In this document: piece after piece, positions 42,879-52,609 of the stretch
Numbering within the stretch: position 1 is the first letter of the stretch
Layout: every line of letters starts with the position of its first letter
Source of the DNA: Salaquimonas pukyongi
GTDB taxonomy: Bacteria > Pseudomonadota > Alphaproteobacteria > Rhizobiales > Rhizobiaceae
Reading direction: 5' to 3'
Length of the DNA: 64,000 nt
NCBI RefSeq assembly: GCF_001953055.1
Contig: NZ_CP019044.1
Span: 868,001 to 932,000 of the forward strand
Made by a program: the position numbers and the translations under genes
The notes under the pieces: model-generated
Told to the model about the DNA's origin: nothing
Databases searched by the model: none
The model's input: only the letters and a program-made list of their open reading frames with translations

Positions 42879-43886
42879 ATGGCACGTATTTCACTCAATC
42901 AGGTGACCAAGAGTTTTGGCAGCACATTGGTCATCCCGCCCCTGGACCTTGACATTGACGACGGCGAGTTTGTTGTCTTTGTCGGTCCGTCCGGTTGCGG
43001 GAAGTCGACGCTCCTTCGTTTGATCGCCGGTTTAGAAGACGTTTCCGGCGGCATGATTTCCATCGACGGCAACGATGCAACGGCCGTTCCACCGGCCAAG
43101 CGCGGCCTTGCAATGGTGTTCCAGAGCTACGCGCTATATCCGCATATGTCGGTACGCAAAAACATCGCTTTTCCCATGAAGATGGCCAATGTGCCCGCCG
43201 ATGAGCAGGAGAAGCGCATTACGGCAGCAGCAAAGGCCCTCAACCTCACCGACTACCTCGATCGCCGTCCCGGACAGCTTTCCGGCGGGCAGCGCCAGCG
43301 TGTTGCCATCGGACGTGCGATTGTTCGCGAACCCTCCGCCTTTCTGTTTGATGAGCCGCTTTCCAATCTGGATGCCGCATTGCGGGTTGGAATGCGGATG
43401 GAGATTTCCGAACTGCACAAGAAGCTCGACACCACCATGATCTATGTGACTCACGATCAGGTTGAGGCGATGACAATGGCTGACAAGATCGTGGTGCTGC
43501 GTGCCGGGATCGTTGAACAGGTGGGCAGCCCGCTTGAACTTTACCGCGAGCCGCAAAACCGGTTTGTTGCCGGGTTCATTGGCTCACCGAGAATGAATTT
43601 CATCGAAGGCGCGGATGCAAAAAAGCACAAGGCTCACTGCATCGGAATTCGCCCCGAGCACATAGCCGTGTCCACCAAACGGGCAAAGGGTGCCTGGAAG
43701 GGAACCGTCGGTGTTGCCGAACATCTGGGGTCCGACACATTCATCCATATTCATGGCATTGAAGGCTGTGATCCCATGACCGTTCGCGCAGGGGGCGATG
43801 TTTCGGTCAAGCACGGCGATGCCGTTTACCTGACGCCGCAGATAAATCAGATCCACAGGTTTGATGCCGGCGGATTGCGCCTCTGA
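42879..43886 (+). CDS. smoK: Polyol ABC transporter ATPase (SmoK/MalK type)
   Basis: A 335-residue ATPase. Walker [14 protein letters not shown] (residues 33-45), Q-loop [11 protein letters not shown], signature [15 protein letters not shown], Walker [14 protein letters not shown] and H-loop [10 protein letters not shown] are all intact. The C-terminal OB-type domain carries GIRPEHI, as in MalK/UgpC proteins. It energises uptake through SmoFG. Its stop overlaps the start of the dehydrogenase gene by one base. Confidence 0.93.
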   Translation: MARISLNQVTKSFGSTLVIPPLDLDIDDGEFVVFVGPSGCGKSTLLRLIAGLEDVSGGMISIDGNDATAVPPAKRGLAMVFQSYALYPHMSVRKNIAFPMKMANVPADEQEKRITAAAKALNLTDYLDRRPGQLSGGQRQRVAIGRAIVREPSAFLFDEPLSNLDAALRVGMRMEISELHKKLDTTMIYVTHDQVEAMTMADKIVVLRAGIVEQVGSPLELYREPQNRFVAGFIGSPRMNFIEGADAKKHKAHCIGIRPEHIAVSTKRAKGAWKGTVGVAEHLGSDTFIHIHGIEGCDPMTVRAGGDVSVKHGDAVYLTPQINQIHRFDAGGLRL

Positions 43887-44659
43887 TGAAGCGGCTGGAC
43901 GGGAAAACGGCACTGATTACCGGTGGCGCGCGCGGGATCGGCAAGGCTTTTGCCGAGGCCTATCTTCGCGAGGGCGCGCATGTGGCCATCGCCGATATCA
44001 ATGTTGATGCTGCACGAAAGGCAGCCGGCGAACTTGGTGATCGCGCGCTTGCCGTTGGGATCGACGTTACCCGTCAGGACAGTATCGAAACGGCGGTGGC
44101 GCAGACGGTTGAAGCTCTCGGGCGGATCGACATTCTGATCAACAATGCAGCCTTGTTCACCGCCGCTCCAATCATCGAGATCGACCGGGCAGATTACGAA
44201 AAGGTCTTCAGTGTCAACGTGGCAGGCACGCTTTTTACGATGCAGGCTGTGGCGCGATACATGATCGAAGGCGGTAATGGCGGCAAGATCATCAACATGG
44301 CGAGCCAGGCGGGGCGCCGCGGCGAGGCACTGGTGGCGGTTTATTGCGCCACCAAGGCGGCCGTCATCTCGCTGACCCAGTCGGCAGGCCTTGATCTGAT
44401 CAAATATGGAATCAATGTAAATGCGATCTCGCCGGGGGTTGTGGATGGCGAACACTGGGATGGTGTGGACGCCCTATTTGCCAAACATGAGGGCAAGGCT
44501 CCGGGCCAGAAAAAGAAGGAAGTTGGCGAAGGCGTGCCCTTCGGCCGGATGGGTGTTGCAGAAGACCTGACCGGCATGGCGGTGTTTCTTGCAAGCAGTG
44601 AAGCTGATTATGTCGTTGCCCAAACCTACAATGTGGATGGCGGGCAATGGATGAGCTGA
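43886..44659 (+). CDS. smoS: Sorbitol dehydrogenase (short-chain, L-iditol 2-dehydrogenase type)
   Basis: A 257-residue cytoplasmic SDR that would oxidise sorbitol to fructose with NAD. It has the dinucleotide motif TGGARGIGKAFAEAY, the NNAALFT motif, the catalytic Ser in NMASQAGRRGEA, and YCATKAAVISL (Tyr-x3-Lys). The C-terminus MAVFLASSEADYVVAQTYNVDGGQWMS matches SmoS-type enzymes. The ATG overlaps the smoK stop, and the next gene starts inside its last five codons. Confidence 0.92.
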   Translation: MKRLDGKTALITGGARGIGKAFAEAYLREGAHVAIADINVDAARKAAGELGDRALAVGIDVTRQDSIETAVAQTVEALGRIDILINNAALFTAAPIIEIDRADYEKVFSVNVAGTLFTMQAVARYMIEGGNGGKIINMASQAGRRGEALVAVYCATKAAVISLTQSAGLDLIKYGINVNAISPGVVDGEHWDGVDALFAKHEGKAPGQKKKEVGEGVPFGRMGVAEDLTGMAVFLASSEADYVVAQTYNVDGGQWMS

Positions 44660-46158
44660 TCCCGCTTAGTCTTGAAAATCTGCCATGCCTGCCGAAAGGC
44701 GTTCGGGTTCCGCATTATGATCGCAGGGACCTGAAAGCCGGCATTGTGCATATCGGGCTCGGCAATTTTCATCGCGCCCATCAGGCCTGGTATCTTCACC
44801 GTCTTTTCGATCAGGGCCTGTGCCAGGATTGGGCCATTGTGGGGGCCGGCGTGCGGGCGCCCGATGGTGTCCAGCGCGAAAAGCTCGCCGCCCAGGACTG
44901 GCTTACGACGCTGATTGAGTTGGACCCCTCCGGCAAATCGGCCGAAGTGATCGGCTCGATGATCGACTATGTGCCGGTTGAAGCGGGGAACCCTTCGCTG
45001 ATTGCCAAAATGGCAGATCCCGATATCCGTATCGTTTCCCTGACGGTCACCGAAGGCGGCTATTATATCGATCCGTCCAATGGCGGTTTTGATGCAAACC
45101 ATCCCGACATTCTGCATGATGCTGCCAATCCGCGGTTTCCGCGCACGGCATTTGGCGCGATGGTGGAAGCCCTCAGGCTGCGCCGGGAAAAGGGCCATAT
45201 CGCGTTTTCCGGCCTGAGCTGTGACAACCTTCAGGGCAATGGCGCGATATTGCGGCGCACCCTGGTATCCCTGGCAAGGATGTCCAATCCGGGACTGGCA
45301 GACTGGATCGACTGCAATGGAAGTTTTCCGAACTCGATGGTGGATTGTATCGTGCCATCCACCGGCCCCGGTGAACTTTCCCTGGCAAAGCGGTTTGGAA
45401 TTGAGGATGCATCGCCGGTCACCCATGAGAATTTTCGTCAATGGGTGATGGAAGATGATTTTTGCGCCGGCAGGCCCGATTGGGACAAGGTGGGCGTAAC
45501 GCTTTCTGATGACGTTCATGCTTTTGAGAGCATGAAACTGCGCATTCTCAATGGCGGGCATCAGATCATCGCCATGCCCGGAGAACTTCTGGGCATGGAG
45601 ACGATTGCGCAAACCATGGCGCATCCGCTGATCCCGCTGTTTTTCGACAAGGTGGTCAGGGAGGAAATTGCCCCTCATGTGGCGCCGGTGCCTGGAATGA
45701 AACCGCTCGACTATCTGGACTTGGTTCATCGGCGTTTCTCCAATCCTCAAGTCAAGGACACCACGCGGCGGGTGGCGTTTGACGGCTCATCCCGGCAGCC
45801 GGGCTTTCTATTTGCCTCCATTCGCGACGGCCTGAAACAGGGGACACCCATCGGCGGCCTTGCATTGGCAACCGCTCTTTGGTGCAAATATTGCGAAGGG
45901 TTGCGTGCCGACGGCTCGGCAATCGAACCCAACGATCCGAATTGGCCCGACTTGAACAGCGCTGCAGTTGCCGCACGCAAAAACCCGGCGCTTTGGCTGG
46001 ATCAGCGCCAGTATTATGGCGATCTTGCTGATAATACGGTCTTTTCAGATGCCTTTGCCGACTGGCATTGCTCCCTTGCCACCAAAGGCATTGAGGCAAC
46101 CATGGAAGCATACACCTCGCAAAGCACAGGCAAGGGTTTTACTGTCCAGCTTGCCTGA
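44647..46158 (+). CDS. mtlK: Mannitol 2-dehydrogenase (long-chain polyol dehydrogenase)
   Basis: A 503-residue NAD-dependent enzyme oxidising mannitol to fructose, with arabitol to xylulose as a usual side activity. Visible are GIVHIGLGNFHRAHQAWYLHRLF (nucleotide fold), LTVTEGGYYID, SCDNLQGNGAILRR, the catalytic lysine segment ESMKLRILNGGHQIIA, and VRFDG-type KDTTRRVAFDGSSRQPGF. It overlaps smoS by 13 bases. Its products, fructose and xylulose, fit the fructokinase and xylulokinase genes on the left arm. Confidence 0.93.
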   Translation: MDELIPLSLENLPCLPKGVRVPHYDRRDLKAGIVHIGLGNFHRAHQAWYLHRLFDQGLCQDWAIVGAGVRAPDGVQREKLAAQDWLTTLIELDPSGKSAEVIGSMIDYVPVEAGNPSLIAKMADPDIRIVSLTVTEGGYYIDPSNGGFDANHPDILHDAANPRFPRTAFGAMVEALRLRREKGHIAFSGLSCDNLQGNGAILRRTLVSLARMSNPGLADWIDCNGSFPNSMVDCIVPSTGPGELSLAKRFGIEDASPVTHENFRQWVMEDDFCAGRPDWDKVGVTLSDDVHAFESMKLRILNGGHQIIAMPGELLGMETIAQTMAHPLIPLFFDKVVREEIAPHVAPVPGMKPLDYLDLVHRRFSNPQVKDTTRRVAFDGSSRQPGFLFASIRDGLKQGTPIGGLALATALWCKYCEGLRADGSAIEPNDPNWPDLNSAAVAARKNPALWLDQRQYYGDLADNTVFSDAFADWHCSLATKGIEATMEAYTSQSTGKGFTVQLA

Positions 46159-46452
46159 CGATGCTGAATACAGCAAGGCAGCAGCCATACTGTGACGCGA
46201 AACAGAATGGATTATCCTGTTTCGCCTTGGCCGTTTACCATGGGCCGGGAGTTGCTGGAATCCATTCGGTCTTTTTGTGAGGCGCTGTTGCTGGATACAA
46301 TGGCCTCAAATGGCTTGATCAATTCAACCCATGGCATCATTGATACAAAGTCGGCGGTTTTGCCAGGGACAGCCACCTTGCCATTGCCGAACTTTGCCGC
46401 GCCATCGTGGCGGGTGCTTTGAATTCGTGAACTGGAAACTGGATTTACCGCA
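46159..46452. other. Gap with a perfect 9-base hairpin after mtlK
   Basis: GCGAAACAG (46197-46205) and CTGTTTCGC (46217-46225) form a perfect stem with an 11-base loop, 39 bases after the mtlK stop, but without a T-run. A 76-codon frame from a GTG at 46192 is not convincing. The rest shows no gene. Whether the next gene is read through from the polyol operon is unclear. Confidence 0.5.
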
Positions 46453-47706
46453 ATGCTCCACACCAGGAAGGGCCTCATCGAGGCTGTACGAGACCGGTTT
46501 GCCCATGTCGATCACTGTCCTTTTCAGGGGCCCCGCATCTTCTTCGAGAATGCCGGCGGTGCCCTGACCTTGAAGTCGGTGGTTGAAACATCGGCGAAAT
46601 ACGCTGCCATTCCGGACAATCAGGGCCGTGACAATATTGCCTCGCATGCACTGGTGGACACCATCAAAAAGGCAAAATCGGATCTGGCAGCGTTCATGAA
46701 TGCGCCATCAGGGCAGTTCTTCGCCGGGGAAAGCGGCACCGAACTCCTGTTTCGAATGATCCGAACGGCCTGCGTGAACGCGCCGAAAGGCTCCAGGGTT
46801 CTGGGCAGTTCCATCGAGCATCCGGCCAGCCGCAGCGCCGCGCGCCGCTGGGCAGAAATCGCCGGACTGCACTATGTCAACGTACCCCATGACGATGACA
46901 CGGGCATGGTTTACGCCGAGGATTACACCCGCCATGTCACACCGGATACAACCGTTGCCACCATACTCCACGCGTCTCCGGTAACCGGAATGGGCATGGA
47001 TGTCGCTGCCATCTCAAAGGCAATCCGCGACGTGTCGCCTGATTGCCTCATCATCGTTGACGGCATTCAGCATGCCGCTCACGGGCAGGTCGATATCGAA
47101 AGCTACAATGTCGATGGCTATGCCATCTCCCCCTACAAAATGTTCTCCCGGCATGGATACGGGATCGCCTGGATTTCCGGCCGTTTGACGGCATTGCCCC
47201 ATGACATGCTGATTGATGCGCCGGCGGAAGGTTGGGAATTCGGCACGCGTGATACGGGCGCCTATGCCACGCTCTCCGACGTCATTGACTATTTTGAATG
47301 GCTGGGAGGCGAGGTTTGCGAAGAGACAGACCGGCGGGCCCGCATCAGGGCAGCCGGCCGCGCCATCCATGCCTACGAGCAGCATCTGACCAATGCGATG
47401 ATCCACGGAACCGGCAACCTGCCGGGCCTGGCCGACATGGAGCACGTCACCATTCTGGGCGGTGAGGACAATCCCGCCCGCGAGGGGCTGGTGTCGGTTG
47501 TGGTTGCCGGCATGCGCTCGCCACAGGTGGTGGAAAAACTCAACGAACTTGGCATTAGGACCCATACGCGCAAGGCCGATCACTATAGCGGCAACGTTCT
47601 GGACCCGCTCGGTCTGCCGGACTGCGTGCGCATTTCCCTGTGTCATTACAACACCGAGCATGAGATAGCCCAGCTTTTGACGGCGCTCAATGACATGCGG
47701 GGGTAG
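46453..47706 (+). CDS. Class V aminotransferase-fold PLP enzyme
   Basis: A 417-residue PLP enzyme of the class V/NifS-like fold. Landmarks are FFENAGGALTLKSVVE at the start, SSIEHPASRSAARRWAE, the PLP aspartate in LIIVDGIQHAAHGQVDI and the Schiff-base lysine in YAISPYKMFSRHGYGIAWIS. Cysteine desulfurases carry a catalytic Cys loop near the C-terminus; VRISLCHYNTEHE has one Cys but not in the usual loop. So a different substrate (isopenicillin-epimerase-like or selenocysteine-lyase-like) is possible. Only a weak ribosome site is seen. It follows the polyol operon on the same strand. Confidence 0.78.
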   Translation: MLHTRKGLIEAVRDRFAHVDHCPFQGPRIFFENAGGALTLKSVVETSAKYAAIPDNQGRDNIASHALVDTIKKAKSDLAAFMNAPSGQFFAGESGTELLFRMIRTACVNAPKGSRVLGSSIEHPASRSAARRWAEIAGLHYVNVPHDDDTGMVYAEDYTRHVTPDTTVATILHASPVTGMGMDVAAISKAIRDVSPDCLIIVDGIQHAAHGQVDIESYNVDGYAISPYKMFSRHGYGIAWISGRLTALPHDMLIDAPAEGWEFGTRDTGAYATLSDVIDYFEWLGGEVCEETDRRARIRAAGRAIHAYEQHLTNAMIHGTGNLPGLADMEHVTILGGEDNPAREGLVSVVVAGMRSPQVVEKLNELGIRTHTRKADHYSGNVLDPLGLPDCVRISLCHYNTEHEIAQLLTALNDMRG

Positions 47707-47911
47707 GGCTCCGGGCCAAAAACTCCGGCCGGGTGCGATGGTCTGCGCTGCAACCATCGTGAAGCTTCCCTGCTTGGCAGGAGGACTGAAATTCTGCCAG
47801 GGACATTAATGATAATGCTTCGATAGCCATCTGCTCGACCCGCCCCTATCTTGGGAAGGCGGAGACTGGTTCGCGTTTGTGTGACAACACCCGGTAACCG
47901 GGTATCACAGA

Positions 47912-48160
47912 TCACCAGCCACGCACGATAACCAGGATTACAGCAACCAATACGAACAGCGATGCCCATTTGTTGTAGTTGGCAATACGCTTTTCCCACA
48001 GGCCGAAAGGTAATTCGTCACAATCGTCCGGCTGAATAAAGGTAGTGACGCGGTCAAAGTTCGGGGGTTTTAGAAAAAACGATCTGCCCCAGAAAAATGC
48101 GGCGGTCAGCGCACTGGCAATTGCCGCCAAACCCGTCAGACTGTCCATATCGGCAGGCAT
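47912..48160 (-). CDS. Small two-helix membrane protein, paralogue of its neighbour
   Basis: An 82-residue protein. Hydrophobic helix at about residues 8-27 (TGLAAIASALTAAFFWGRS), a conserved cytoplasmic or periplasmic middle (PPNFDRVTTFIQPDDCDELPFGLWEKRIA), then a second helix near the C-terminus (ASLFVLVAVILVIV). The ATG at 48160 is chosen because the product then lines up with the start of the neighbouring paralogue; ATG 48172 is possible. Function is unknown. It lies 54 bases downstream of the SH3b gene and is probably co-transcribed with it. Confidence 0.7.
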   Translation of the reverse strand: MPADMDSLTGLAAIASALTAAFFWGRSFFLKPPNFDRVTTFIQPDDCDELPFGLWEKRIANYNKWASLFVLVAVILVIVRGW

Positions 48161-48214
48161 TTCGTTTCCCATTTCTCAAGCTGCTTTCGCCATCAGCCTT
48201 CCAGATTGCACGCT

Positions 48215-48841
48215 CTAGCTGCCGGGAGACAGGTATTTTGAGTATGCCCATCCCTTTAGCCCATCGCTGCTCAGGTAAGACCAGTTGCCCTCTGTGCGAT
48301 CGACAAGAACCTTCTCTCCGCGGTTCAAGGTGGCAAGCAGTTGGTGATTTGCGCCTGGACCGCTGCGAACATTAAGGCGATTGGCCGTCACGATACGGTT
48401 GAATTCGCGAACAGGCGGCTTGGAAAGTGTCACAGCGCTGGCGCCTGCCACTTTCGGCATGTAAATCCTGCTGCGGGGATCCTTTTCGTCGGTCCTGGTG
48501 ATCGGGCGAACCGGTATTGCGGTTGTGGCGACCATTTCGGGCGGTTTTGTCATCAGAGCCGTTACCGCTCCCTCAACATCCCAAACATCGAGCGATAACC
48601 GGCCTGCCCCAAGCAGTGCGGCTAGGGCTGCGAAAGCGGCAGCCTTCTTGTTGTTGCCGGCAATCCGTTTGGTCCAAACGCCGATGGGCAGGCGTCCGGA
48701 ATCATCGGGGTTTGTGAAAGTTGTGATGCGGTGCAAATCCGGTGGCCTGAGGGATGCAGAACGCGACCAGAAAAACGCAGCGGCCAGCGCAGCGCAGACA
48801 ATCAGCAGATCGATGGATAGTTTGAAGTCTGCAGGCAACAC
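48215..48841 (-). CDS. Membrane-anchored SH3b-domain protein
   Basis: A 208-residue protein starting with GTG at 48841 (GAGG seven bases upstream). Residues 1-85 repeat the whole layout of the smaller neighbour: helix (LIVCAALAAAFFWSRS), RPPDLHRITTFTNPDDSGRLPIGVWTKRIA, second helix. A linker follows, then a bacterial SH3 domain at about 145-205 (ANRLNVRSGPGANHQLLATLN, GNWSYLSSDGLKGWAYSKYL). SH3b domains commonly bind cell wall or other ligands in the envelope. The membrane part is not a family I recognise. Confidence 0.8.
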   Translation of the reverse strand: MLPADFKLSIDLLIVCAALAAAFFWSRSASLRPPDLHRITTFTNPDDSGRLPIGVWTKRIAGNNKKAAAFAALAALLGAGRLSLDVWDVEGAVTALMTKPPEMVATTAIPVRPITRTDEKDPRSRIYMPKVAGASAVTLSKPPVREFNRIVTANRLNVRSGPGANHQLLATLNRGEKVLVDRTEGNWSYLSSDGLKGWAYSKYLSPGS

Positions 48842-49115
48842 GCCGTACCTCGATACATTCGATACCCCAACAGCTTGATGGGGCCAGTATCACTGTAAAA
48901 TATCTGACAAGCAAGGCAGGGAAACGGGAGAGTGAATCGATGGTAAACCGGTGGCTGGCTGGAATGCAGGCTGCAGACTGTTGAACGGCACGCCGGCGGT
49001 GTTCCACCGCACTGGCCGAGGCAGCAGATGGCCGATTTCAGTGGGAGGGCCGGTATTTCGGTGCCCTTGCAGGACCTGCGCTGTGTAGAAGCCTGATCGG
49101 ATCTTGCAGGGCAGC

Positions 49116-51545
49116 TTACGCTGCGTCCCGATCCATGCGCCTGGAATATCTGACCAGCTGGTCACAGCCGGCTTCGTCTATCCAATTCAGGAAGTCTTCC
49201 GATGGCAGGGCCTTGGAGAACAGGAAGCCCTGCAACAGGTTCGCCCCTTTTGCGGTGGCAAATTCTGCGATTTCAAGGGTTTCAACGCCCTCGGCCACAA
49301 CGAAGCAGTCCAGGTTCTTTGCCAGGGTAATGGTCGCTTCCATGACCGACTCGACCTTTTTGTCCACCAGCGCCTTTCGCGTCAGCGATTGGTCGATCTT
49401 GATGAAATCAATGGGCAGCCCGGTCAGCCTGGACAGGTTTGAGTATCCCGTTCCAAAGTCATCAATGGAAATCTTGATCCCCAGCTGCGAGATTTCGTTA
49501 AGAAGCGACTGGGCCGAATCTGAATGCTCGAACAGTGCATCCTCGGTAATTTCGAGCTCGAACATTTCCGGATCGATGCCGTATCTGTCCAAAGCCTCTT
49601 TCAAATGCTCAACGATGTCGGAGTTGCGCAACTGGATCGGGCTTACATTGATGGCCATCTTGAGTCCGGACTTGCGCTTGTTCCAGATGCTCAGGTCACG
49701 CATCGCCTGTTCGATTACCCATTCGCCCAGATCGATGGCCTGCTGTTTTGAGGCGATCGCGGACATCCAGACCCCCGGAGAAAGACGCCCCAGTTTCGGA
49801 TGGTTCCACCGCACCAGCGCTTCCGCGCCCGCAACGGCCTGCCGCCTGGTGCATACCTTCGGCTGATATTCCAGAACCAGCTGGCCTTCCCGGATCGCAT
49901 TCGAGAAATCTGCGCAGATTTCATTTTCGGTCATCGTTCCCAGCTTGCTGGAGAAAATCACGGACTGGTTTTTGCCGGAGCTTTTTGCGCGATACATGGC
50001 GATGTCTGCGGACCGCATCAGCGAAGTAACGTCGGTGCCGTCCATCGGAAACCGCGCCGCGCCAATGCTTGCACTGCAGTTCACCTCGATCATCAGTTCG
50101 TTGTTCAACTGAAAAATGTCGTCGACAAGTTTGCCGAGGAAATCGGAAAGGTCACGCTCATCAACAACACCCGGGAGGAAGATGGCGAACTCATCGCCGC
50201 CGATTCTCGAAACACAGGCGTTTCGGGTATTGGCATCCAGGCCAGCGATGCCGGCAGACTGGGCCGGATCAACCGAACTGACCAGCTTCTGGGAAATCAG
50301 TTTCAGGACATGATCCCCCAGTTCATGGCCGAACAGATCGTTGACCATCTTGAAGTCGTCAATGTCAACAAACAGCAGGCTGCCGCCTTTTGAGCACTCT
50401 GCAGGACTGTTGAGGACTTCCTCTACTTTCTTTTGAAACTGTGCCCTGTTGGGCAGCTTGGTGACGCTATCGGTGAATGCCAGCTCATGGATTTCGGTAT
50501 GGGCGCTCTCGACGGTGTGTATCAGCGCATTGTAGGCGTTCCCGAATTCCTTGAACTCCGTCAGAACAAAGCGCTTTTCAGGAAGCGAAATGGGAGACAG
50601 CTTGCCGGTTTTTGCATTCTGGCGAAGCTGTTTCGTGAACGTTGAAATCGGCTGTCCAAATACCTTCATGACCACCAGCATCGACACACAGATGATGGAT
50701 GCGGAGGCCAGCAGCGCCAACATTATTCCGCTGTTGTTTTCGGCAACCTTGTCATACAGCTCTTCCACCGGCTGCGGGATCATCACCCCCCAGCCAGTTC
50801 GGGGTACTGAGGTGAAACCGGCAATCATGTCGCCTTTCAGGGCAGGGGAGTAGAACACTTCGACCCCGGTTTCCCCGCCCATCATCCGCTGGACGGATGA
50901 AACAGCGGAGATGTTTTTGCGTTGTTTTGTCCAGCCCTTCAGGGGATGTGCGAGAACGTTTCCCGCCTGGTCAACGATCGCGGCATGTCCCTTCACGCCG
51001 AAGGAAATTTCGTTGCCCAGCTCCACGAAATACCCGGTGTTCACCCGCGCAAAAAGCAGCAGGTTGTCCATCGCCTTGTAGGCATAGATGACGTTTTCAT
51101 CCTCGCTGGATGGCGATGCCATGACAGTGGTGAAGGCAATCTGTCTGGTTGGTTTGTCCATCAAGCCGAAAACTTCAGGGCTCAAGATATGCCGGGAAGC
51201 ATCGGCAATGCTCACCTGGTCCCGGGAGATGCTGGCTTTTACTGCGCGCGTATCAAGGTCGATAATGCCTACAATGTCGACATTGAGTGCAGACAGGGCG
51301 TTGTTGACCCGGGGATAGCTGCCCCATTTGGACAATGCGGTGCCAACGGAATCCATCAGGGCTTCGATATCGCGGCTGTAGCGGTTCAAGGCACTGCCAA
51401 GGTTCTTGGCGATCAGTAGATGCCTGTCCGAAACCTCTTCGAACTCCGAACTTACGCCATCGCGATACGCCCAGGCACCAAACAGTGCGGAAGGCACGAT
51501 GGTGGAAAAAAGCAGTATAATGACGAATACGTTACGAATGCCCAT
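49116..51545 (-). CDS. Membrane CACHE-GGDEF-EAL cyclic-di-GMP enzyme
   Basis: An 809-residue protein. The ATG at 51545 has CAGGGG upstream and gives a clean N-terminal helix (IRNVFVIILLFSTIVPSALFGAW). Residues 30-270 form a periplasmic dCACHE-like sensor, followed by a second helix (about 277-298). The GGDEF domain has an intact RIGGDEFAIFL; the EAL domain has AEALVRWNHP, INVSPIQLRNS, ELEITED, ISIDDFGTGYSNL, FIKIDQS and VAEGVET, all expected for an active phosphodiesterase. Both synthesis and breakdown of c-di-GMP are therefore possible. Its nearness to an autotransporter-bearing region may link it to surface attachment, but that is speculation. Confidence 0.92.
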   Translation of the reverse strand: MGIRNVFVIILLFSTIVPSALFGAWAYRDGVSSEFEEVSDRHLLIAKNLGSALNRYSRDIEALMDSVGTALSKWGSYPRVNNALSALNVDIVGIIDLDTRAVKASISRDQVSIADASRHILSPEVFGLMDKPTRQIAFTTVMASPSSEDENVIYAYKAMDNLLLFARVNTGYFVELGNEISFGVKGHAAIVDQAGNVLAHPLKGWTKQRKNISAVSSVQRMMGGETGVEVFYSPALKGDMIAGFTSVPRTGWGVMIPQPVEELYDKVAENNSGIMLALLASASIICVSMLVVMKVFGQPISTFTKQLRQNAKTGKLSPISLPEKRFVLTEFKEFGNAYNALIHTVESAHTEIHELAFTDSVTKLPNRAQFQKKVEEVLNSPAECSKGGSLLFVDIDDFKMVNDLFGHELGDHVLKLISQKLVSSVDPAQSAGIAGLDANTRNACVSRIGGDEFAIFLPGVVDERDLSDFLGKLVDDIFQLNNELMIEVNCSASIGAARFPMDGTDVTSLMRSADIAMYRAKSSGKNQSVIFSSKLGTMTENEICADFSNAIREGQLVLEYQPKVCTRRQAVAGAEALVRWNHPKLGRLSPGVWMSAIASKQQAIDLGEWVIEQAMRDLSIWNKRKSGLKMAINVSPIQLRNSDIVEHLKEALDRYGIDPEMFELEITEDALFEHSDSAQSLLNEISQLGIKISIDDFGTGYSNLSRLTGLPIDFIKIDQSLTRKALVDKKVESVMEATITLAKNLDCFVVAEGVETLEIAEFATAKGANLLQGFLFSKALPSEDFLNWIDEAGCDQLVRYSRRMDRDAA

Positions 51546-51749
51546 TTTTTGACCCCTGCTACCGGTAAGTATAGTTGCAGGGGGCTTCACCGCCGTTAAC
51601 AGGGCCGCGGTTCGGAAGTCAGGGTTAGCAAAGTCCTGACTGGAACCCTAAATTTGTTGATTGTGCTTCGCAGCCCAGCGGACACGCTTCGCGTCTTTGA
51701 AGGGGCCCGATGTCCTGAGCATCTGGCCTGCAATCTGGCCTGACATGCT

Positions 51750-52448
51750 CTAACTGCCGCGGTCGTCGATCAGCGGGTTCGGCTTGGCCAGGGTTTCCAG
51801 GCTTTTCAGATCGCTCAATTCGACAGACGCGCCGTCGACATTCACGCCATAGGGCTTGAGCGTGTTGAAAGCGCGCGACAGGTTTTCCGGCGTCATGCCG
51901 AGCAGCGAGGCCAGCGCGCGCTTGTCGTGGGGCAGTTCGATGCATGCCCCCTTGCCCTGGTCGCGATGATAACGCAGCAGCCGGTTGGCCAGCCGCTCTA
52001 CCGAGGTTCGCAGCTTCAAATCCTTGTGCTCCTTGACGACGCCGCGATAGCAGGAGGCAAGTTCAACCACGATCGCCCTTGCAAAGGCGTCGTCTGCCGC
52101 AAAAGCCTCCCGGACATTTTCCGAGGGAATGAGCAGAATCTTGGATTTCTGGGCGGTACGGGCAGACATCAGATAGACGGCATCTTTCAGCACAGCCGCC
52201 AGAATGAACGTGCTGACGGGACGTATCATCGCCATCGTGGTCTCGCGCCCGTTGGCACGGGCAAACAGTTCCACACAGCCTTCGGTTACCACATAAAGAA
52301 AGTCGGCCGGCTCTCCCTCCCGGATCAGTTCCAGCTGTGCGGGAAACGTCTGCAGATAGGACCCGCGGGTCAGGCACTCGAATGCCTCTTCCGTCATCGA
52401 TTCGAAAAGCTGCAGGGAACGGATTTCGGGAATATCGGCAGTGCGCAT
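51750..52448 (-). CDS. narR: Crp/Fnr-family regulator, NarR-like
   Basis: A 232-residue regulator with a cyclic-nucleotide-type beta-barrel (residues 10-125), dimer helix and C-terminal HTH. Its only cysteines are not in the N-terminal FNR cluster arrangement, so it should not carry an oxygen-sensing Fe-S centre. The recognition helix MTPENLSRAFNTL keeps the E-xx-SR contacts that read TTGA/TCAA. It is divergent from narK with a perfect TTGAT-N4-ATCAA box between, the layout of NarR in Paracoccus, where NarR drives narKGHJI in response to nitrate or nitrite. No start has a good ribosome site; TTG 52472 is an alternative. Confidence 0.8.
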   Translation of the reverse strand: MRTADIPEIRSLQLFESMTEEAFECLTRGSYLQTFPAQLELIREGEPADFLYVVTEGCVELFARANGRETTMAMIRPVSTFILAAVLKDAVYLMSARTAQKSKILLIPSENVREAFAADDAFARAIVVELASCYRGVVKEHKDLKLRTSVERLANRLLRYHRDQGKGACIELPHDKRALASLLGMTPENLSRAFNTLKPYGVNVDGASVELSDLKSLETLAKPNPLIDDRGS

Positions 52449-52595
52449 GGAGAAAGTCTTGATGAATGTCAATAAATCAATTGATATTTCTCATGTTGGC
52501 ACAAATTCCATTTCGCCGTCAATCTTGATCTGTGCGAACAGGGGAAAAGAAGCATGTTCCCTTGAAGCTTACTTTTCCCTTCAACCCGCTCTTAC

Positions 52596-52609
52596 TTGAT
52601 CCAGATCAA
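52596..52609 (+). promoter_or_regulatory. FNR/NarR box ahead of narK
   Basis: TTGATCCAGATCAA is a perfect TTGAT-N4-ATCAA site, 85 bases before the narK start. ATCAATTGAT at 52476-52485, next to the start of the regulator, is a related palindrome without the N4 spacer and may serve autoregulation. Confidence 0.85.

Noticed and set aside
46192-46422. 76-codon frame starting at GTG after mtlK
   Set aside because: It begins inside a perfect hairpin, lacks a ribosome site and has no recognisable composition or motif.
47889-47903. ACCCGG-TAA-CCGGGT hairpin between convergent genes
   Set aside because: The stem is only six bases and no T-run follows on either strand, so it is not called a terminator.
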